From: DATKRB01 sp963794215
Lineage (GTDB): Bacteria; Actinomycetota; Acidimicrobiia; Acidimicrobiales; RAAP-2
Assembly (NCBI GenBank): GCA_963794215.1
Contig: CAWCCQ010000002.1
Span: 186,001-250,000 of the forward strand
Direction: 5' to 3'
Length of the DNA stretch: 64,000 bases
In this document: positions 28,324-36,403 of the stretch, piece after piece
How the letters are laid out: each line of letters starts with the position of its first letter
How positions within the stretch are numbered: the stretch's first letter is position 1
Notes under the pieces: generated by a model
What the model saw: only the letters and a program-made list of their open reading frames with translations
Database searches by the model: none
Told to the model about the DNA's origin: nothing
Program-made: the position numbers and the translations under genes

Positions 28324-28650
28324 GTGGATTGGCTCGATCGACCCATCACCGCAGGGGACCCGTTCGTACCCCTCGGCCGATGCCGGGTCGTCTCCAAGAG
28401 CAACGCGTGGCTCTTCCAGCCCTACTCACCTCGGAGGGGAACCTGGACCCGGGCCCGTGTGGAGTGGACCACCGCCGAAGGTTTGTCCGTACCGCACCCG
28501 GTCCCCTGGTACGAGTACAGCTCGATTTCCTGGGAGGAAGACGGGCTCCACTATCGGCTGCGCATCGCCCTTGGGGCGGCCCCCGGCGTGCCGACGGGTC
28601 TCGTCGAGACGATCGATGGCGAATGGGCCTCGAATGAGCTGGCCCACTGA
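28324..28650 (+). CDS. Hypothetical protein, Trp-rich
   Basis: 108 residues from a GTG start. The composition is beta-rich with several Trp (NAWLFQPYSPRRGTWTRARVEW; PWYEYSSISWEEDGLHYRLRIALG), suggesting a small beta-barrel or sandwich. No family is recognised. It is convergent with the WYL regulator and followed by a hairpin that may terminate both genes. Confidence 0.55.
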   Translation: MDWLDRPITAGDPFVPLGRCRVVSKSNAWLFQPYSPRRGTWTRARVEWTTAEGLSVPHPVPWYEYSSISWEEDGLHYRLRIALGAAPGVPTGLVETIDGEWASNELAH

Positions 28651-28684
28651 GCGCGCGGTCGGTTCTCCACTGAGCCGCCCGCAC

Positions 28685-28716
28685 GCTCGGCGCCTTCGGG
28701 AACGAGCGCCCCGAGC
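28685..28716. terminator. Possible bidirectional terminator hairpin
   Basis: GCTCGG/CCGAGC outer stem with an inner CGC/GCG stem lies in the 76-bp gap between two convergent genes. There is no T-run, as is common in high-GC genomes. Confidence 0.4.
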
Positions 28717-28726
28717 ACGGCGGCCC

Positions 28727-29701
28727 TCAGCGGCCGGGTTGTGCTCGGGTGGCCCGGCCAAACCGCTCAGCCCACTCGCGGAGGTGATCGAGCAATTCTG
28801 GCGGGGACACCACTTCGAACTCGGCTCCGGTGGCCCCTAACGCCATGGCCGGCCAATGCAACGAGTCCGAGGTCATCTGCAGGCGGCACTGGTCGTCCCC
28901 GATGGCCTCGACGGTGCCCCACGGCCCAATGTGCCCACGGACCAGGTGGGCGGGAGCGCGGATCATGGCCTCAATCGTGTAGGTCGCCGGTAGGTGCTCG
29001 ATTCCGGCCCGCACGAAGGCAGCGGCGTCGCCGCCGGGCACTGCCCGTGGGCCGAATTGCGATCGAGTGCTCCGCGGTTCGACCAGGCGATCGAGGCGAA
29101 AGCTGCGCCAATCGTGGCGCACGAGGTCCCAGGCGACCAGGTACCAGCGCCGCTCGAGCAGGACCAGGCGATGGGGTTCGACGTGGCGGGCGGTGCGCTC
29201 GCCGTCGCGTGCGGTGTAGGCGAACTCGAGGCGCTCGTTGTCGCGACAGGCCTGGGCGATCGTCGTGAGCGTGCCCGGGTCGACGCCCGGACCCGTCCCG
29301 CCCCACACTGCGGGCACGGTCATCGCGCCCAGCGCGTCGACCCGGCGTCGCAGGCGCGTCGGCATCACCTGAATCACCTTGGTCAGCGCACGAACCGACG
29401 ACTCGGCAATGCCGGCGACCGTGCCGCCTTGGATCGCCGCCTGCAGTCCCACGCCGAGCGCCACCGCCTCCTCGTCGTCCAAGACGAGAGGTGGAAGGGC
29501 TGCGCCGGCGGTCAGGCGGTACCCACCCTCGACTCCGCGGGCGGCCTCGACGGGGTAACCGAGCTCACGGAGGCGATCGACGTCGCGGCGCAAGGTCCGC
29601 ACCGAGATCTCGAGGCGCTCGGCGAGCTCGGGCCCGGGCCAGTGCTTGCGGGCCTGGAGCAGCGACAGCAGTCGCAAGCTGCGCGAGCTCGTGTTCGCCA
29701 T
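28727..29701 (-). CDS. WYL-domain transcriptional regulator with N-terminal HTH
   Basis: A 324-residue regulator. The N-terminal winged HTH_11 is RSLRLLSLLQARKHWPGPELAERL followed by the recognition region SVRTLRRDVDRLRELGYPV. The central WYL domain includes VEPHRLVLLERRWYLVAWDLVRHDWRSFRLDRL, where RWYLVAWD holds the name-giving motif; a C-terminal WCX-like region follows. WYL regulators bind nucleotides or nucleic acid and commonly control a divergent DinB-like gene, which is the arrangement here. The start at 29701 begins MANTSSRSLRLL just before the HTH. Confidence 0.9.
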   Translation of the reverse strand: MANTSSRSLRLLSLLQARKHWPGPELAERLEISVRTLRRDVDRLRELGYPVEAARGVEGGYRLTAGAALPPLVLDDEEAVALGVGLQAAIQGGTVAGIAESSVRALTKVIQVMPTRLRRRVDALGAMTVPAVWGGTGPGVDPGTLTTIAQACRDNERLEFAYTARDGERTARHVEPHRLVLLERRWYLVAWDLVRHDWRSFRLDRLVEPRSTRSQFGPRAVPGGDAAAFVRAGIEHLPATYTIEAMIRAPAHLVRGHIGPWGTVEAIGDDQCRLQMTSDSLHWPAMALGATGAEFEVVSPPELLDHLREWAERFGRATRAQPGR

Positions 29702-29710
29702 GGTGGATAT

Positions 29711-29733
29711 TTTGTCAGCATTCAGGACAGAAA
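29711..29733. promoter_or_regulatory. Possible operator in WYL/DinB divergent promoter
   Basis: TTTGTC and GACAGAAA form an imperfect inverted repeat with a 9-base spacer in the 83-bp region between the divergent WYL and DinB starts. It is a candidate site for the WYL regulator; the arms are short. Confidence 0.35.
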
Positions 29734-29784
29734 GTGGCCGCTTGGCCATTTACCATCACGATGGACCAACGAAGGAGGGCGGCC

Positions 29785-30399
29785 ATGCCGACCAGTGAAA
29801 CGACCGCTCGGAAAACCGTTGCGCGGGAGCGCGTCGACCTGCTCGAAACATTGGCCAAGCACCGGGACTTCCTCCGTTTGACGGTCCGGAACTTGACGGA
29901 CCAACAGGCCGCCCAGCGCTCGACCATCAGCCAGTTGTGCCTTGGTGGCCTGCTCAAGCACGTTGCCGACGTCGAATCGAGCTGGACGGACTTCATCCTC
30001 GGGGGCGCGGACGCGATGGCACAGGGCACCGCTGGGTGGGACACCACGCTCTGGCTGAGCCGGTTCGAGCTCCTCCCAGGCGAATCCCTCGCTGGCCTGC
30101 TCGAGCACTACGACGAGGTGGCCGAGCGAACCGACGAGATCGTGGCCACCCTTCCCGATCTCGACCACGCCCATCGGCTACCCGAGGCACCGTGGTTCGA
30201 GAAGGACGCGCACTGGAGCGCTCGTCGGGTCCTCCTGCACATCATTGCCGAGACCGCCCAACACGCTGGACACGCCGACATCATTCGCGAGGCGATCGAT
30301 CGGATCCAAGACCATGGGGTAGGCGCGGCCTCGACTCCCACCCACACTCCTACGACCGGCGCGCCGCCGAGCTGCGGTACGATACCGTATCGTATTTAA
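29785..30399 (+). CDS. DinB/DUF664 family protein
   Basis: A 204-residue four-helix-bundle protein. LLETLAKHRDFLRLTVRNLTDQQAAQ is the first helix and GLLKHVADVESSWTDFIL supplies the first metal-ligand His of the DinB fold. The C-terminal SARRVLLHIIAETAQHAGHADIIREAID supplies the HxxxH pair. The three His for a divalent metal are therefore present. Relatives include mycothiol-dependent enzymes; the actual reaction is unknown. The ATG at 29785 has an AAGGAGG site. It is divergent from the WYL regulator, which probably controls it. Its last codons overlap a TetR operator. Confidence 0.88.
   Translation: MPTSETTARKTVARERVDLLETLAKHRDFLRLTVRNLTDQQAAQRSTISQLCLGGLLKHVADVESSWTDFILGGADAMAQGTAGWDTTLWLSRFELLPGESLAGLLEHYDEVAERTDEIVATLPDLDHAHRLPEAPWFEKDAHWSARRVLLHIIAETAQHAGHADIIREAIDRIQDHGVGAASTPTHTPTTGAPPSCGTIPYRI
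30378..30394. promoter_or_regulatory. Perfect palindromic operator upstream of TetR/MFS unit
   Basis: TACGATAC-C-GTATCGTA is perfect in both 8-bp arms. It lies 31-47 bases before the TetR start and overlaps the last codons of the DinB gene. This is the expected form and place of an autoregulatory TetR site; the same promoter would drive the MFS pump. Confidence 0.7.
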
Positions 30400-30424
30400 A
30401 CCCCTGGAACCCTGAGGCGCGCCT

Positions 30425-31087
30425 GTGGAGCAACCAATCATCTTGGAGGGGTCCGATCCGCTATCTGAGACCACGTCAACCTCCGAGGAGCCCGAGCACC
30501 ATGGTGGTCGTCCACTCGACACCTCGCGCGATGTGGCGCTTCGAGAAGCGGCCCTCGAGCTCTTGGCCGAGATCGGCTACGACCGCCTCACCATCGATGC
30601 CGTTGCCGCCCGAGCCCGTTCGAGCAAGGCAACGATCTACCGTCGATGGCCAGGCAAGGCCGAACTGGTGGTCGATGCCCTGAAGGGCCTGAAGGGGCCC
30701 CCGCAGGTACCCAACACCGGTTCGCTGCAGGCAGACCTCACGGCGCTCGCCCAGGGCTCGACCAGCACCGACAGTCGCTTCGACGCACAGCTGATGCTGG
30801 GGCTCATCACCGCATTGACCCACGACGTCGAGCTGCGCCAGGTGGTCCGTGATCGTCTCATCGACCCTCGCCACGCGGCCTTCAAGGCGGTCTTCGAGCA
30901 GGCGAGCACCCGTGGTGAGATCGGCGAAGTGCCCAACCTCGACCTCTTGGTGTCCGTGTTCCCGGCGCTCATCATCCAACACCTCTTGGTGTTCGGTGAG
31001 ATCCCCGACGCCGATTTTGCGCAGCACGTGGTGCGCGACCTCATCCTGCCGATGGCCGTCGCTCCCACCAACACCCCTCGGGCCTAG
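30425..31087 (+). CDS. TetR/AcrR family transcriptional regulator
   Basis: A 220-residue repressor. The N-terminal HTH is REAALELLAEIGYDRLTIDAVAARARSSKATIYRRWPGKAEL. The C-terminal ligand domain includes AFKAVFEQASTRGEIGEVPNLDLLVSVFPALIIQHLL (TetR_C type found beside drug pumps). It is followed after 32 bases by an MFS exporter, so it likely represses the pump and responds to its substrate. A perfect palindrome lies just upstream. The GTG start is at 30425. Confidence 0.9.
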   Translation: MEQPIILEGSDPLSETTSTSEEPEHHGGRPLDTSRDVALREAALELLAEIGYDRLTIDAVAARARSSKATIYRRWPGKAELVVDALKGLKGPPQVPNTGSLQADLTALAQGSTSTDSRFDAQLMLGLITALTHDVELRQVVRDRLIDPRHAAFKAVFEQASTRGEIGEVPNLDLLVSVFPALIIQHLLVFGEIPDADFAQHVVRDLILPMAVAPTNTPRA

Positions 31088-31119
31088 CCCGTCCTTCCCT
31101 GACCCCTCGAGGAGACCCC

Positions 31120-32637
31120 GTGTCAACAACGACGAACCCCGCGCTCACCTCCAGCAATACGGCCGGCAAGCACCTCGGCCTGGCCCTGGCGGTGATCTCC
31201 GCGGCCCAGCTGATGCTCGTGCTCGACGCCACCATCGTGAACGTGGCCCTTCCCACCATCGACCGCAGCCTGCATTTCTCGACGGCCAACCTCGAGTGGC
31301 TGATCACGGCGTACTCGTTGACCTTCGGTGGTCTGTTGCTGTTCGGTGGCCGCACCGGCGACCTTTTCGGAAAACGACGAATGTTCACGATCGGCATCGC
31401 CCTCTTCGTGGTCGCCTCCCTGTTGGGTGGCTTGGCCACCAGCGATGTCTGGCTCATCATCACCCGTGGCCTCCAAGGCGTCGCCGCGGCGATCGCCTCT
31501 CCCACTGCGCTCTCGTTGATCGCCACCAACTTCCCCGAGGGTTCACCGCGCAACCGTGCCATGGGTGTCTACGCCGCGATGTCGGGGGGCGGCGGCGCCG
31601 TGGGACTCCTCCTGGGTGGCATCCTGACCGACCTGGTCTCGTGGCGGTGGATCTTTTTCGTCAACGTGCCAATCGGTGCCCTGGTTCTGTTCCTCACCCC
31701 GCGTGCGCTCAACGAGTCGGAGACCACCTCGGGACGTCTCGACGTGCCCGGAGCACTCACCGTCACCGGCGGCATGCTCGCACTCGTCTACGGAGTATCC
31801 AACGCGGCTGTGCACCCCTGGTCGAGCCCGGGCACCTACGTTCCTCTCGTCATCGCCACCGTGCTGCTCGTGTCGTTCGGCTTCATCGAGACCCGCACCC
31901 CCAAACCGCTGATGCCGTTGCGGATCTTCGCCAACCGGAATCGCTCGGGTGCCTACGCCATGATGCTCTGCATCGCGACGGCGGTCTTCTCGATGTTCTT
32001 CTTCCTGACCCAATTCCTCCAGAACATCCTCGGATGGAGCCCGATCAAGACAGGATTGGGGTTCTTGCCGATGACCGGCGGCATCGTGGTCGCGGCCGGG
32101 CTAACCTCCCGACTGGTCGGTCGGGTCGGCATTCGTATCCCCCTGCTGATCGGGCCCGCGGGAGCGGTCGTCGGGTTGGCATGGTTGACCCAACTGCGAG
32201 TGACGAGCGGCTATCTCGACATTCTCGGGCCCCTGTTGATCATCGCGTTCGGAATGGGGCTCTCCTTCGTTCCATTGACGCTCACCGCGGTTGCCGGCGT
32301 GGCGCAGAGCGAGACCGGCTTGGCCTCCGCACTGCTCAACACCGCCCAACAGGTCGGCGGCGCACTGGGTCTGGCCGTCCTGGCCACCATCGCCATCAAC
32401 GCCACTGCCAACAAGGTCAAGAGCGTGGCCTCCGCGACCCACGGGCACGTACCCGCCTCGGCGGTGGCGATCGCCACCACCCACGGGTATACGAGCGCCT
32501 TTCAGGTCGCCACCGTGATCGCGTTGGCCGGACTGGCGGTGTCGATCATCGTCATTCGGACGCCCCGACCGGAGATGGCGGCCACGCTCGATCCGCAGGT
32601 GATGGGCGCGCTCAGCACGAGCGATGGCCTTTCGTGA
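31120..32637 (+). CDS. MFS transporter, DHA2 (EmrB/QacA) drug:H+ antiporter family
   Basis: A 505-residue exporter with 14 predicted membrane helices. AVISAAQLMLVLDATIVNVALPTID carries motif D1 in helix 1. GGRTGDLFGKRRMF is motif A in the loop between helices 2 and 3. GAVGLLLGGILTDLVSWRWIFFVNVPIG is motif C plus the conserved WRWIFFVNVP. Expected role: proton-driven efflux of a lipophilic cation or drug across the inner membrane. The GTG at 31120 follows GGAG. It is the second gene of a TetR/MFS unit. Confidence 0.9.
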   Translation: MSTTTNPALTSSNTAGKHLGLALAVISAAQLMLVLDATIVNVALPTIDRSLHFSTANLEWLITAYSLTFGGLLLFGGRTGDLFGKRRMFTIGIALFVVASLLGGLATSDVWLIITRGLQGVAAAIASPTALSLIATNFPEGSPRNRAMGVYAAMSGGGGAVGLLLGGILTDLVSWRWIFFVNVPIGALVLFLTPRALNESETTSGRLDVPGALTVTGGMLALVYGVSNAAVHPWSSPGTYVPLVIATVLLVSFGFIETRTPKPLMPLRIFANRNRSGAYAMMLCIATAVFSMFFFLTQFLQNILGWSPIKTGLGFLPMTGGIVVAAGLTSRLVGRVGIRIPLLIGPAGAVVGLAWLTQLRVTSGYLDILGPLLIIAFGMGLSFVPLTLTAVAGVAQSETGLASALLNTAQQVGGALGLAVLATIAINATANKVKSVASATHGHVPASAVAIATTHGYTSAFQVATVIALAGLAVSIIVIRTPRPEMAATLDPQVMGALSTSDGLS

Positions 32638-32667
32638 CCGTTCCGACGCTCGGGCCGCTGGCGGGGC

Positions 32668-33093
32668 TTACCCGGGCGCCTCGAGTCCGAGACGGCGCTG
32701 CTCGATGACCAGGCAGCGGTCCTCGACGTAGAGCACGCCCGCCGCCTCGGCGATGGTCCGCGCCTCGTGCGAGGTGATGCCTAGCTGCAGCCACAGCGCG
32801 GTCGCCCCGGCCGCGACGGCTTGGCGAGCAACGTCGGGTGTCTGGGGGGATGGCCGGAACACGTCGACCAGACCGATCGGTTCGGGCACGTCGGCCAGCG
32901 TCCGGTACACCGGTTCCCCCAAGATGCGCTCGGCGGCGGGGTTCACCGGAATGATCCGCCAGCCGTGCCGTTGCATGTGGGCCGGTACGGTGTGTGCCGC
33001 CTTGCCGACATCACCACTGGCTCCGACCACGGCAATCGTGTCGTACCTGGTGAGGATTCGTCCAACGATGACGTCGGTGTCAGCGTCGGTCAC
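32668..33093 (-). CDS. CoA-binding domain protein (YccU-like)
   Basis: A 141-residue Rossmann-fold protein of the CoA_binding_2 family. YDTIAVVGASGDVGKAAHTVPAHMQRHGWRIIPVNPAAERILGEPVYRTLADVP is typical in every block, and the later GATALWLQLGITSHEARTIAEAAG with VVEDRC-like YVEDRCLVIEQRRL ends the domain. Members bind CoA or persulfides; the role is unknown. The GTG at 33093 is preferred; another in-frame GTG lies at 33102. Confidence 0.88.
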   Translation of the reverse strand: MTDADTDVIVGRILTRYDTIAVVGASGDVGKAAHTVPAHMQRHGWRIIPVNPAAERILGEPVYRTLADVPEPIGLVDVFRPSPQTPDVARQAVAAGATALWLQLGITSHEARTIAEAAGVLYVEDRCLVIEQRRLGLEAPG

Positions 33094-33169
33094 CGGTTCC
33101 ACCGTACTGGGGCGGCAAGCGCAGAGCGCCGGCGACGAGTCAAGCGGAGCGCCGACCTCGAGATGACCT

Positions 33170-34471
33170 TCAGCCGTGCGGGTCCGAGTCAGAAACAGCC
33201 GCCCGCGCAGCGTCGCGCTCGAAGCGCTCCCGACAGTGGTCCGAGCAAAAGAAGACCCGTTCACCCCGATGCACAAGCCACGCCGGAGCTTGCGCGGTCT
33301 CCACCTGCATGCCGCAGATGGGATCACGTGCGTAGCCCTCTCCGCCACCGAAGCCCTCGCGGTGAGCGTAGAGCCAGTAGAGGAGCGCAAACACGGCGAG
33401 AAAGACGATATTGAGAAAGGTGGTGTAGTTCCACGAGAAGTGCGCGGGGGCAATCTGGGACGCTCCCACCGGAGGAACGAGCCCGGCTGCACGAAAGATC
33501 CCTTCGGTGATCAGACCAGCGGCGGACATGACGGTCCAGAAGATGGCCAGCATGCGCAGCGTGAGCCGAGTGCCGTAGTAGCGGCGATAGATGAGCAGTA
33601 GCGGCAGGGTGATGAGGTCGGCGAAGATGAACGCCACCACGCCGCCGAACGAGATACCTCCTTGCCACAACGCGGCCGCCAGCGGCACGTTCCCGATCGA
33701 GCAGACGAAGCTGATGATGGCAACGAAGGGTCCAACGATGACGTTCTCGACCGTCGTCCACACTCCGTGGCCGTGCAAGAACACGGCGTTCCACACCTGG
33801 ACCGGAACGAGCACCGCGAGGAAGCCCGCCACCAAGTAGCCAACGAGTAGCTCGCGGGCGACCATCCTGAGGTCCGCCATGGTGTACGTAGCGGCGTCGG
33901 CCCACCCACCACTCGATCGGAGCTTTACCCGCCATGGCGCAAGCTGGAGCGCCGAATTCTGCGGCGGCCCATGCTCGTGTCCCGACTCGCTCGTCAGGCG
34001 AGCCCGCGCCTCGAGGACCAGCTTGCCCCGTAGCCACAACCCGCCGAACACGCTCAGCAGCACGATCATCACGAGCCCGCCGACCAGCTCGCTCGCGGCG
34101 AACTGCCAGCCCATCAGGACGACAAGGACGATCCCCAACTCGATCACGAGGTTGGTCGAGGCGAACATGAAGACGCACGTCGCGACGAAGTCCGCACCCT
34201 TGGCGAACAATGACTTCGCCATGGCCGTCGCGGCGTAGGAACACGACGAGGACGCCATGCCGTACCCCGAGGCGCGCGCCACGGACCTCGGGGCGTGATC
34301 TCCGAGCTTCGCCTGCAAGGCCTCACGGCTCACGAACGCCTGGACGGCGCCGGACAGCCCGAACCCGAGAACGAGCGGCCAGAGCGTCACCCAGAACATG
34401 AAGAAGGCCTCGCGAAAGCTCCTCGCGATATCAGCCAACCAGCCGACGTTCCCGAGTTCCGCTGCGCCCAT
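33170..34471 (-). CDS. Permease (DUF318/ArsP-like) with C-terminal YHS metal-binding domain
   Basis: A 433-residue membrane protein. About eight to ten helices form two homologous permease halves, with the conserved cysteine motif MASSSCSYAATAMAKSLF in the first half and SFVCSIGNVPLAAALWQGGISFGGVVAFIFADL in the second. The last ~50 residues form a YHS domain (ARDPICGMQVE...FFCSDHCRERFERD) with the CxxxC-like metal-binding cysteines. It is the second gene after a CsoR-type repressor, so it is probably induced by copper or a similar thiophilic metal and exports or handles it. Substrate identity is an inference. Confidence 0.85.
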   Translation of the reverse strand: MGAAELGNVGWLADIARSFREAFFMFWVTLWPLVLGFGLSGAVQAFVSREALQAKLGDHAPRSVARASGYGMASSSCSYAATAMAKSLFAKGADFVATCVFMFASTNLVIELGIVLVVLMGWQFAASELVGGLVMIVLLSVFGGLWLRGKLVLEARARLTSESGHEHGPPQNSALQLAPWRVKLRSSGGWADAATYTMADLRMVARELLVGYLVAGFLAVLVPVQVWNAVFLHGHGVWTTVENVIVGPFVAIISFVCSIGNVPLAAALWQGGISFGGVVAFIFADLITLPLLLIYRRYYGTRLTLRMLAIFWTVMSAAGLITEGIFRAAGLVPPVGASQIAPAHFSWNYTTFLNIVFLAVFALLYWLYAHREGFGGGEGYARDPICGMQVETAQAPAWLVHRGERVFFCSDHCRERFERDAARAAVSDSDPHG

Positions 34472-34512
34472 CGGTCACCGCCCCACTCGGGGTCCACCCC
34501 CCGCCCAGACCT

Positions 34513-34797
34513 TCACGAACGGACCAGTCGGGCCACCGCAGCCGATGCCTCCTCGAGCTTCGCCGACGCCTCGTCCCCACCGCTGCGGACCGCGTCGGCC
34601 ACACAGTGCGCCATGTGGTCGTCGAGGAGTTGGAGGGCGACCGACTGCAGTGCCCGGGTCGCGGCCGAGATTTGCTCGAGCACGTCGATGCAGTACCGGT
34701 CCTCTGCGACCATGCGCTGGAGTCCCCGGACCTGGCCTTCGATCCGCCGGAGCCGCTTCTGAACTGCTTCCTTCTCGTCGGTGTACCCGCGGCGCAC
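34513..34797 (-). CDS. CsoR-family metal-sensing repressor
   Basis: A 94-residue all-helical repressor. The ligands Cys36, His61 and Cys65 are present (RYCIDVLEQI; LLDDHMAHCV), the exact C-H-C pattern of Cu(I) sensors. The RLRRIEGQVRGLQRMVAEDRYC block is the DNA/metal core. It should release DNA on Cu(I) binding. Two GC-tract palindromes of the CsoR type lie directly upstream. It is first in an operon with the YHS permease (41 bases apart). Confidence 0.92.
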   Translation of the reverse strand: MRRGYTDEKEAVQKRLRRIEGQVRGLQRMVAEDRYCIDVLEQISAATRALQSVALQLLDDHMAHCVADAVRSGGDEASAKLEEASAAVARLVRS

Positions 34798-34820
34798 GTG
34801 TCCTCCCTCGCACGAGGTTG

Positions 34821-34837
34821 ATACCCCCTACAGGTAT
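34821..34837. promoter_or_regulatory. CsoR-type operator box 1
   Basis: ATACCCCCTACAGGTAT is a G/C-tract centred imperfect inverted repeat (ATACC...GGTAT) of the kind bound by CsoR. It lies 24 bases upstream of the repressor start. Confidence 0.7.
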
Positions 34838-34867
34838 CCCGGAACCCCTATCGTTCTCCCCACCAGC

Positions 34868-34884
34868 ATACCCCCCATAGGTAT
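34868..34884. promoter_or_regulatory. CsoR-type operator box 2
   Basis: ATACCCCCCATAGGTAT is nearly identical to box 1 and 47 bases further upstream. Two boxes suggest cooperative repression of the csoR-like/permease operon. Confidence 0.7.
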
Positions 34885-35155
34885 ATCGCACGTCGGTCAG
34901 CCCGTCTCCACCCCGAGTCGCCGCGGGACTACCAGCCACGATTCCCCGAGATGGAGCGCGTCCGATGGACCATGGGGCAGGTCCGCCGTTTGAAGCTCCT
35001 CGATTAGGGTCTGCCTCGGAGAGCCGGGAAGCCTGGTCGGCGCGTCAACTGTCTGCGGAGGGAGCTGCCGTGTCCGTTCGGGTTGATCGCCCAGGCGCCA
35101 GACTTGGAGCCCGGCGCGGTCTCCTGTCGGCTCGCACGGAACGGCCCTGAGCTTC

Positions 35156-36157
35156 GTGCCAGTCGGCGCCAACGTTGCGGTCTTCCTCGTCGCAGCCCTC
35201 ATCAGTCTCGGCGCGAGCGTCGTGCTCGTCTCGAGATTGGAGCGAGTAGGCGCGCGCCTGGGGCTCTCCGAAGCCCTCCTCGGTGTGCTCGCCGCGCTGG
35301 CCGCGGACGCACCCGAGATCACCGCCGCAGTGACGGCGCTCGCCCATCACGAGAGGGCGATCGGCGCCGGAGTGGTGATCGGTTCGAACGTGTTCAACCT
35401 GGCCGCCCTCCTCGGCCTGGGGGCCGTCGTGGCCGGGAAAATCCGCCTCCATCGCAACGCGGTCGCCCTCGGCGGCGCGGTGTCGCTGTGGATCGCTCTC
35501 GTCTGTCTCGCCGTGATCACGGGGATCATCGACCCGCCCGTTGCGCTGTTCTTGGCCCTTGTCGTGCTGGTCCCCTACCTCGGTGTGCTCGCCGCGCACC
35601 GAGGCGACCTGCGCCGGCTGCCGGTCCCGCGGCCATGGCGCAAGTGGTTGTCGTCGGCCATCAGAGAAGAGGAAGCGGAGCTCGCCGTCGCAATTCATCC
35701 AAAACGCGGGAAGGGACGCGACGCGCTCGAGGCACTGACGGCCGTCGTGGTCGTGGTTGTGGCCAGCGTGACGATGGAGCGAGCGGCCGCGGCGCTAGGA
35801 CAACACTTCGCAGTCGCCGGCATCGTGGTGGGCGGCCTCATCCTGGCGGCGGTGACCAGCCTGCCCAACGCGGTGTCCGCCGTCTATCTCGCGAACAGAG
35901 GGAGAGGAGCCGCCGTGCTCAGTACGGCGCTCACCAGCAACAACCTGAACGTGGTGCTTGGCCTTCTCATTCCCGCTGTGGTGGTTGGGCTGACGGGCTC
36001 GTCGAGAGAGACCATCATCATCACCAGCTGGTACCTGGGCCTCACCTTCGTGAGCCTGTTACTCGCCTATAGGGACCGGGGCATCCGACGCTGGGCGGGT
36101 TGGGTGATCATCGTCAGCTACGCCGCGTTCGTCGTCGTGCTCGTGGTCACCTCGTGA
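35156..36157 (+). CDS. Sodium/calcium exchanger family (CaCA) protein
   Basis: A 333-residue cation:cation antiporter with about ten helices in two inverted repeats. Alpha-1 is LLGVLAALAADAPEITAAVTAL...VIGSNVFNLAALLGLG and alpha-2 is GGLILAAVTSLPNAVSAVYLA...LTSNNLNVVLGLLIP. The usual acidic residue of the first repeat is present as ADAPE, while the second repeat has SLPN with Asn instead of Glu. This occurs in divergent members and may change ion choice. The start at 35156 is GTG-like and gives a short leader. It is convergent with the electron-transfer operon. Confidence 0.85.
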   Translation: MPVGANVAVFLVAALISLGASVVLVSRLERVGARLGLSEALLGVLAALAADAPEITAAVTALAHHERAIGAGVVIGSNVFNLAALLGLGAVVAGKIRLHRNAVALGGAVSLWIALVCLAVITGIIDPPVALFLALVVLVPYLGVLAAHRGDLRRLPVPRPWRKWLSSAIREEEAELAVAIHPKRGKGRDALEALTAVVVVVVASVTMERAAAALGQHFAVAGIVVGGLILAAVTSLPNAVSAVYLANRGRGAAVLSTALTSNNLNVVLGLLIPAVVVGLTGSSRETIIITSWYLGLTFVSLLLAYRDRGIRRWAGWVIIVSYAAFVVVLVVTS

Positions 36158-36164
36158 CTCCCTG

Positions 36165-36392
36165 TCACTGAGTGACCCGGGGACCTCTCGTGGAGACCGG
36201 CCGTAGCATCAGTGCCCGACGCGGGCACATGCGCACGGCCAGCAACGCCTCCTCGAGGAACGGTGGGGCAATCGCCTGCTCCGAGACGATCGGGTAACCC
36301 CACTCATCGAGGCGCACCAACCCGGGCGCCAGCTCCGCGCAGTGCCCGAAACCGTCGCAACGCACCGGATCCACCACGAGCCGAACCGGCAC
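36165..36392 (-). CDS. Single-cluster ferredoxin, probably 3Fe-4S
   Basis: A 75-residue ferredoxin. The ligands are in VRCDGFGHCAEL and the distal MCPRRAL, giving three cysteines (C-x5-C...CP). This pattern with no fourth cysteine in the first motif fits a [3Fe-4S] cluster, as in actinobacterial P450-type ferredoxins. A short C-terminal tail follows. The GTG start lies 11 bases after the NuoF-like stop. It is the last gene of the electron-transfer operon and probably accepts electrons from, or gives them to, the NuoF-like flavoprotein. Confidence 0.85.
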   Translation of the reverse strand: MPVRLVVDPVRCDGFGHCAELAPGLVRLDEWGYPIVSEQAIAPPFLEEALLAVRMCPRRALMLRPVSTRGPRVTQ

Positions 36393-36403
36393 GCTGGCGC
36401 GTC

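Noticed and set aside
30849..32708. 619-residue plus-strand ORF overlapping TetR and MFS genes
   Set aside because: Out-of-frame shadow, Arg/His/Pro-rich, while both real genes are complete in other frames.
36164..36176. GTCAC-TGA-GTGAC as terminator between convergent genes
   Set aside because: The stem is only 5 bp and lies partly inside the ferredoxin reading frame.
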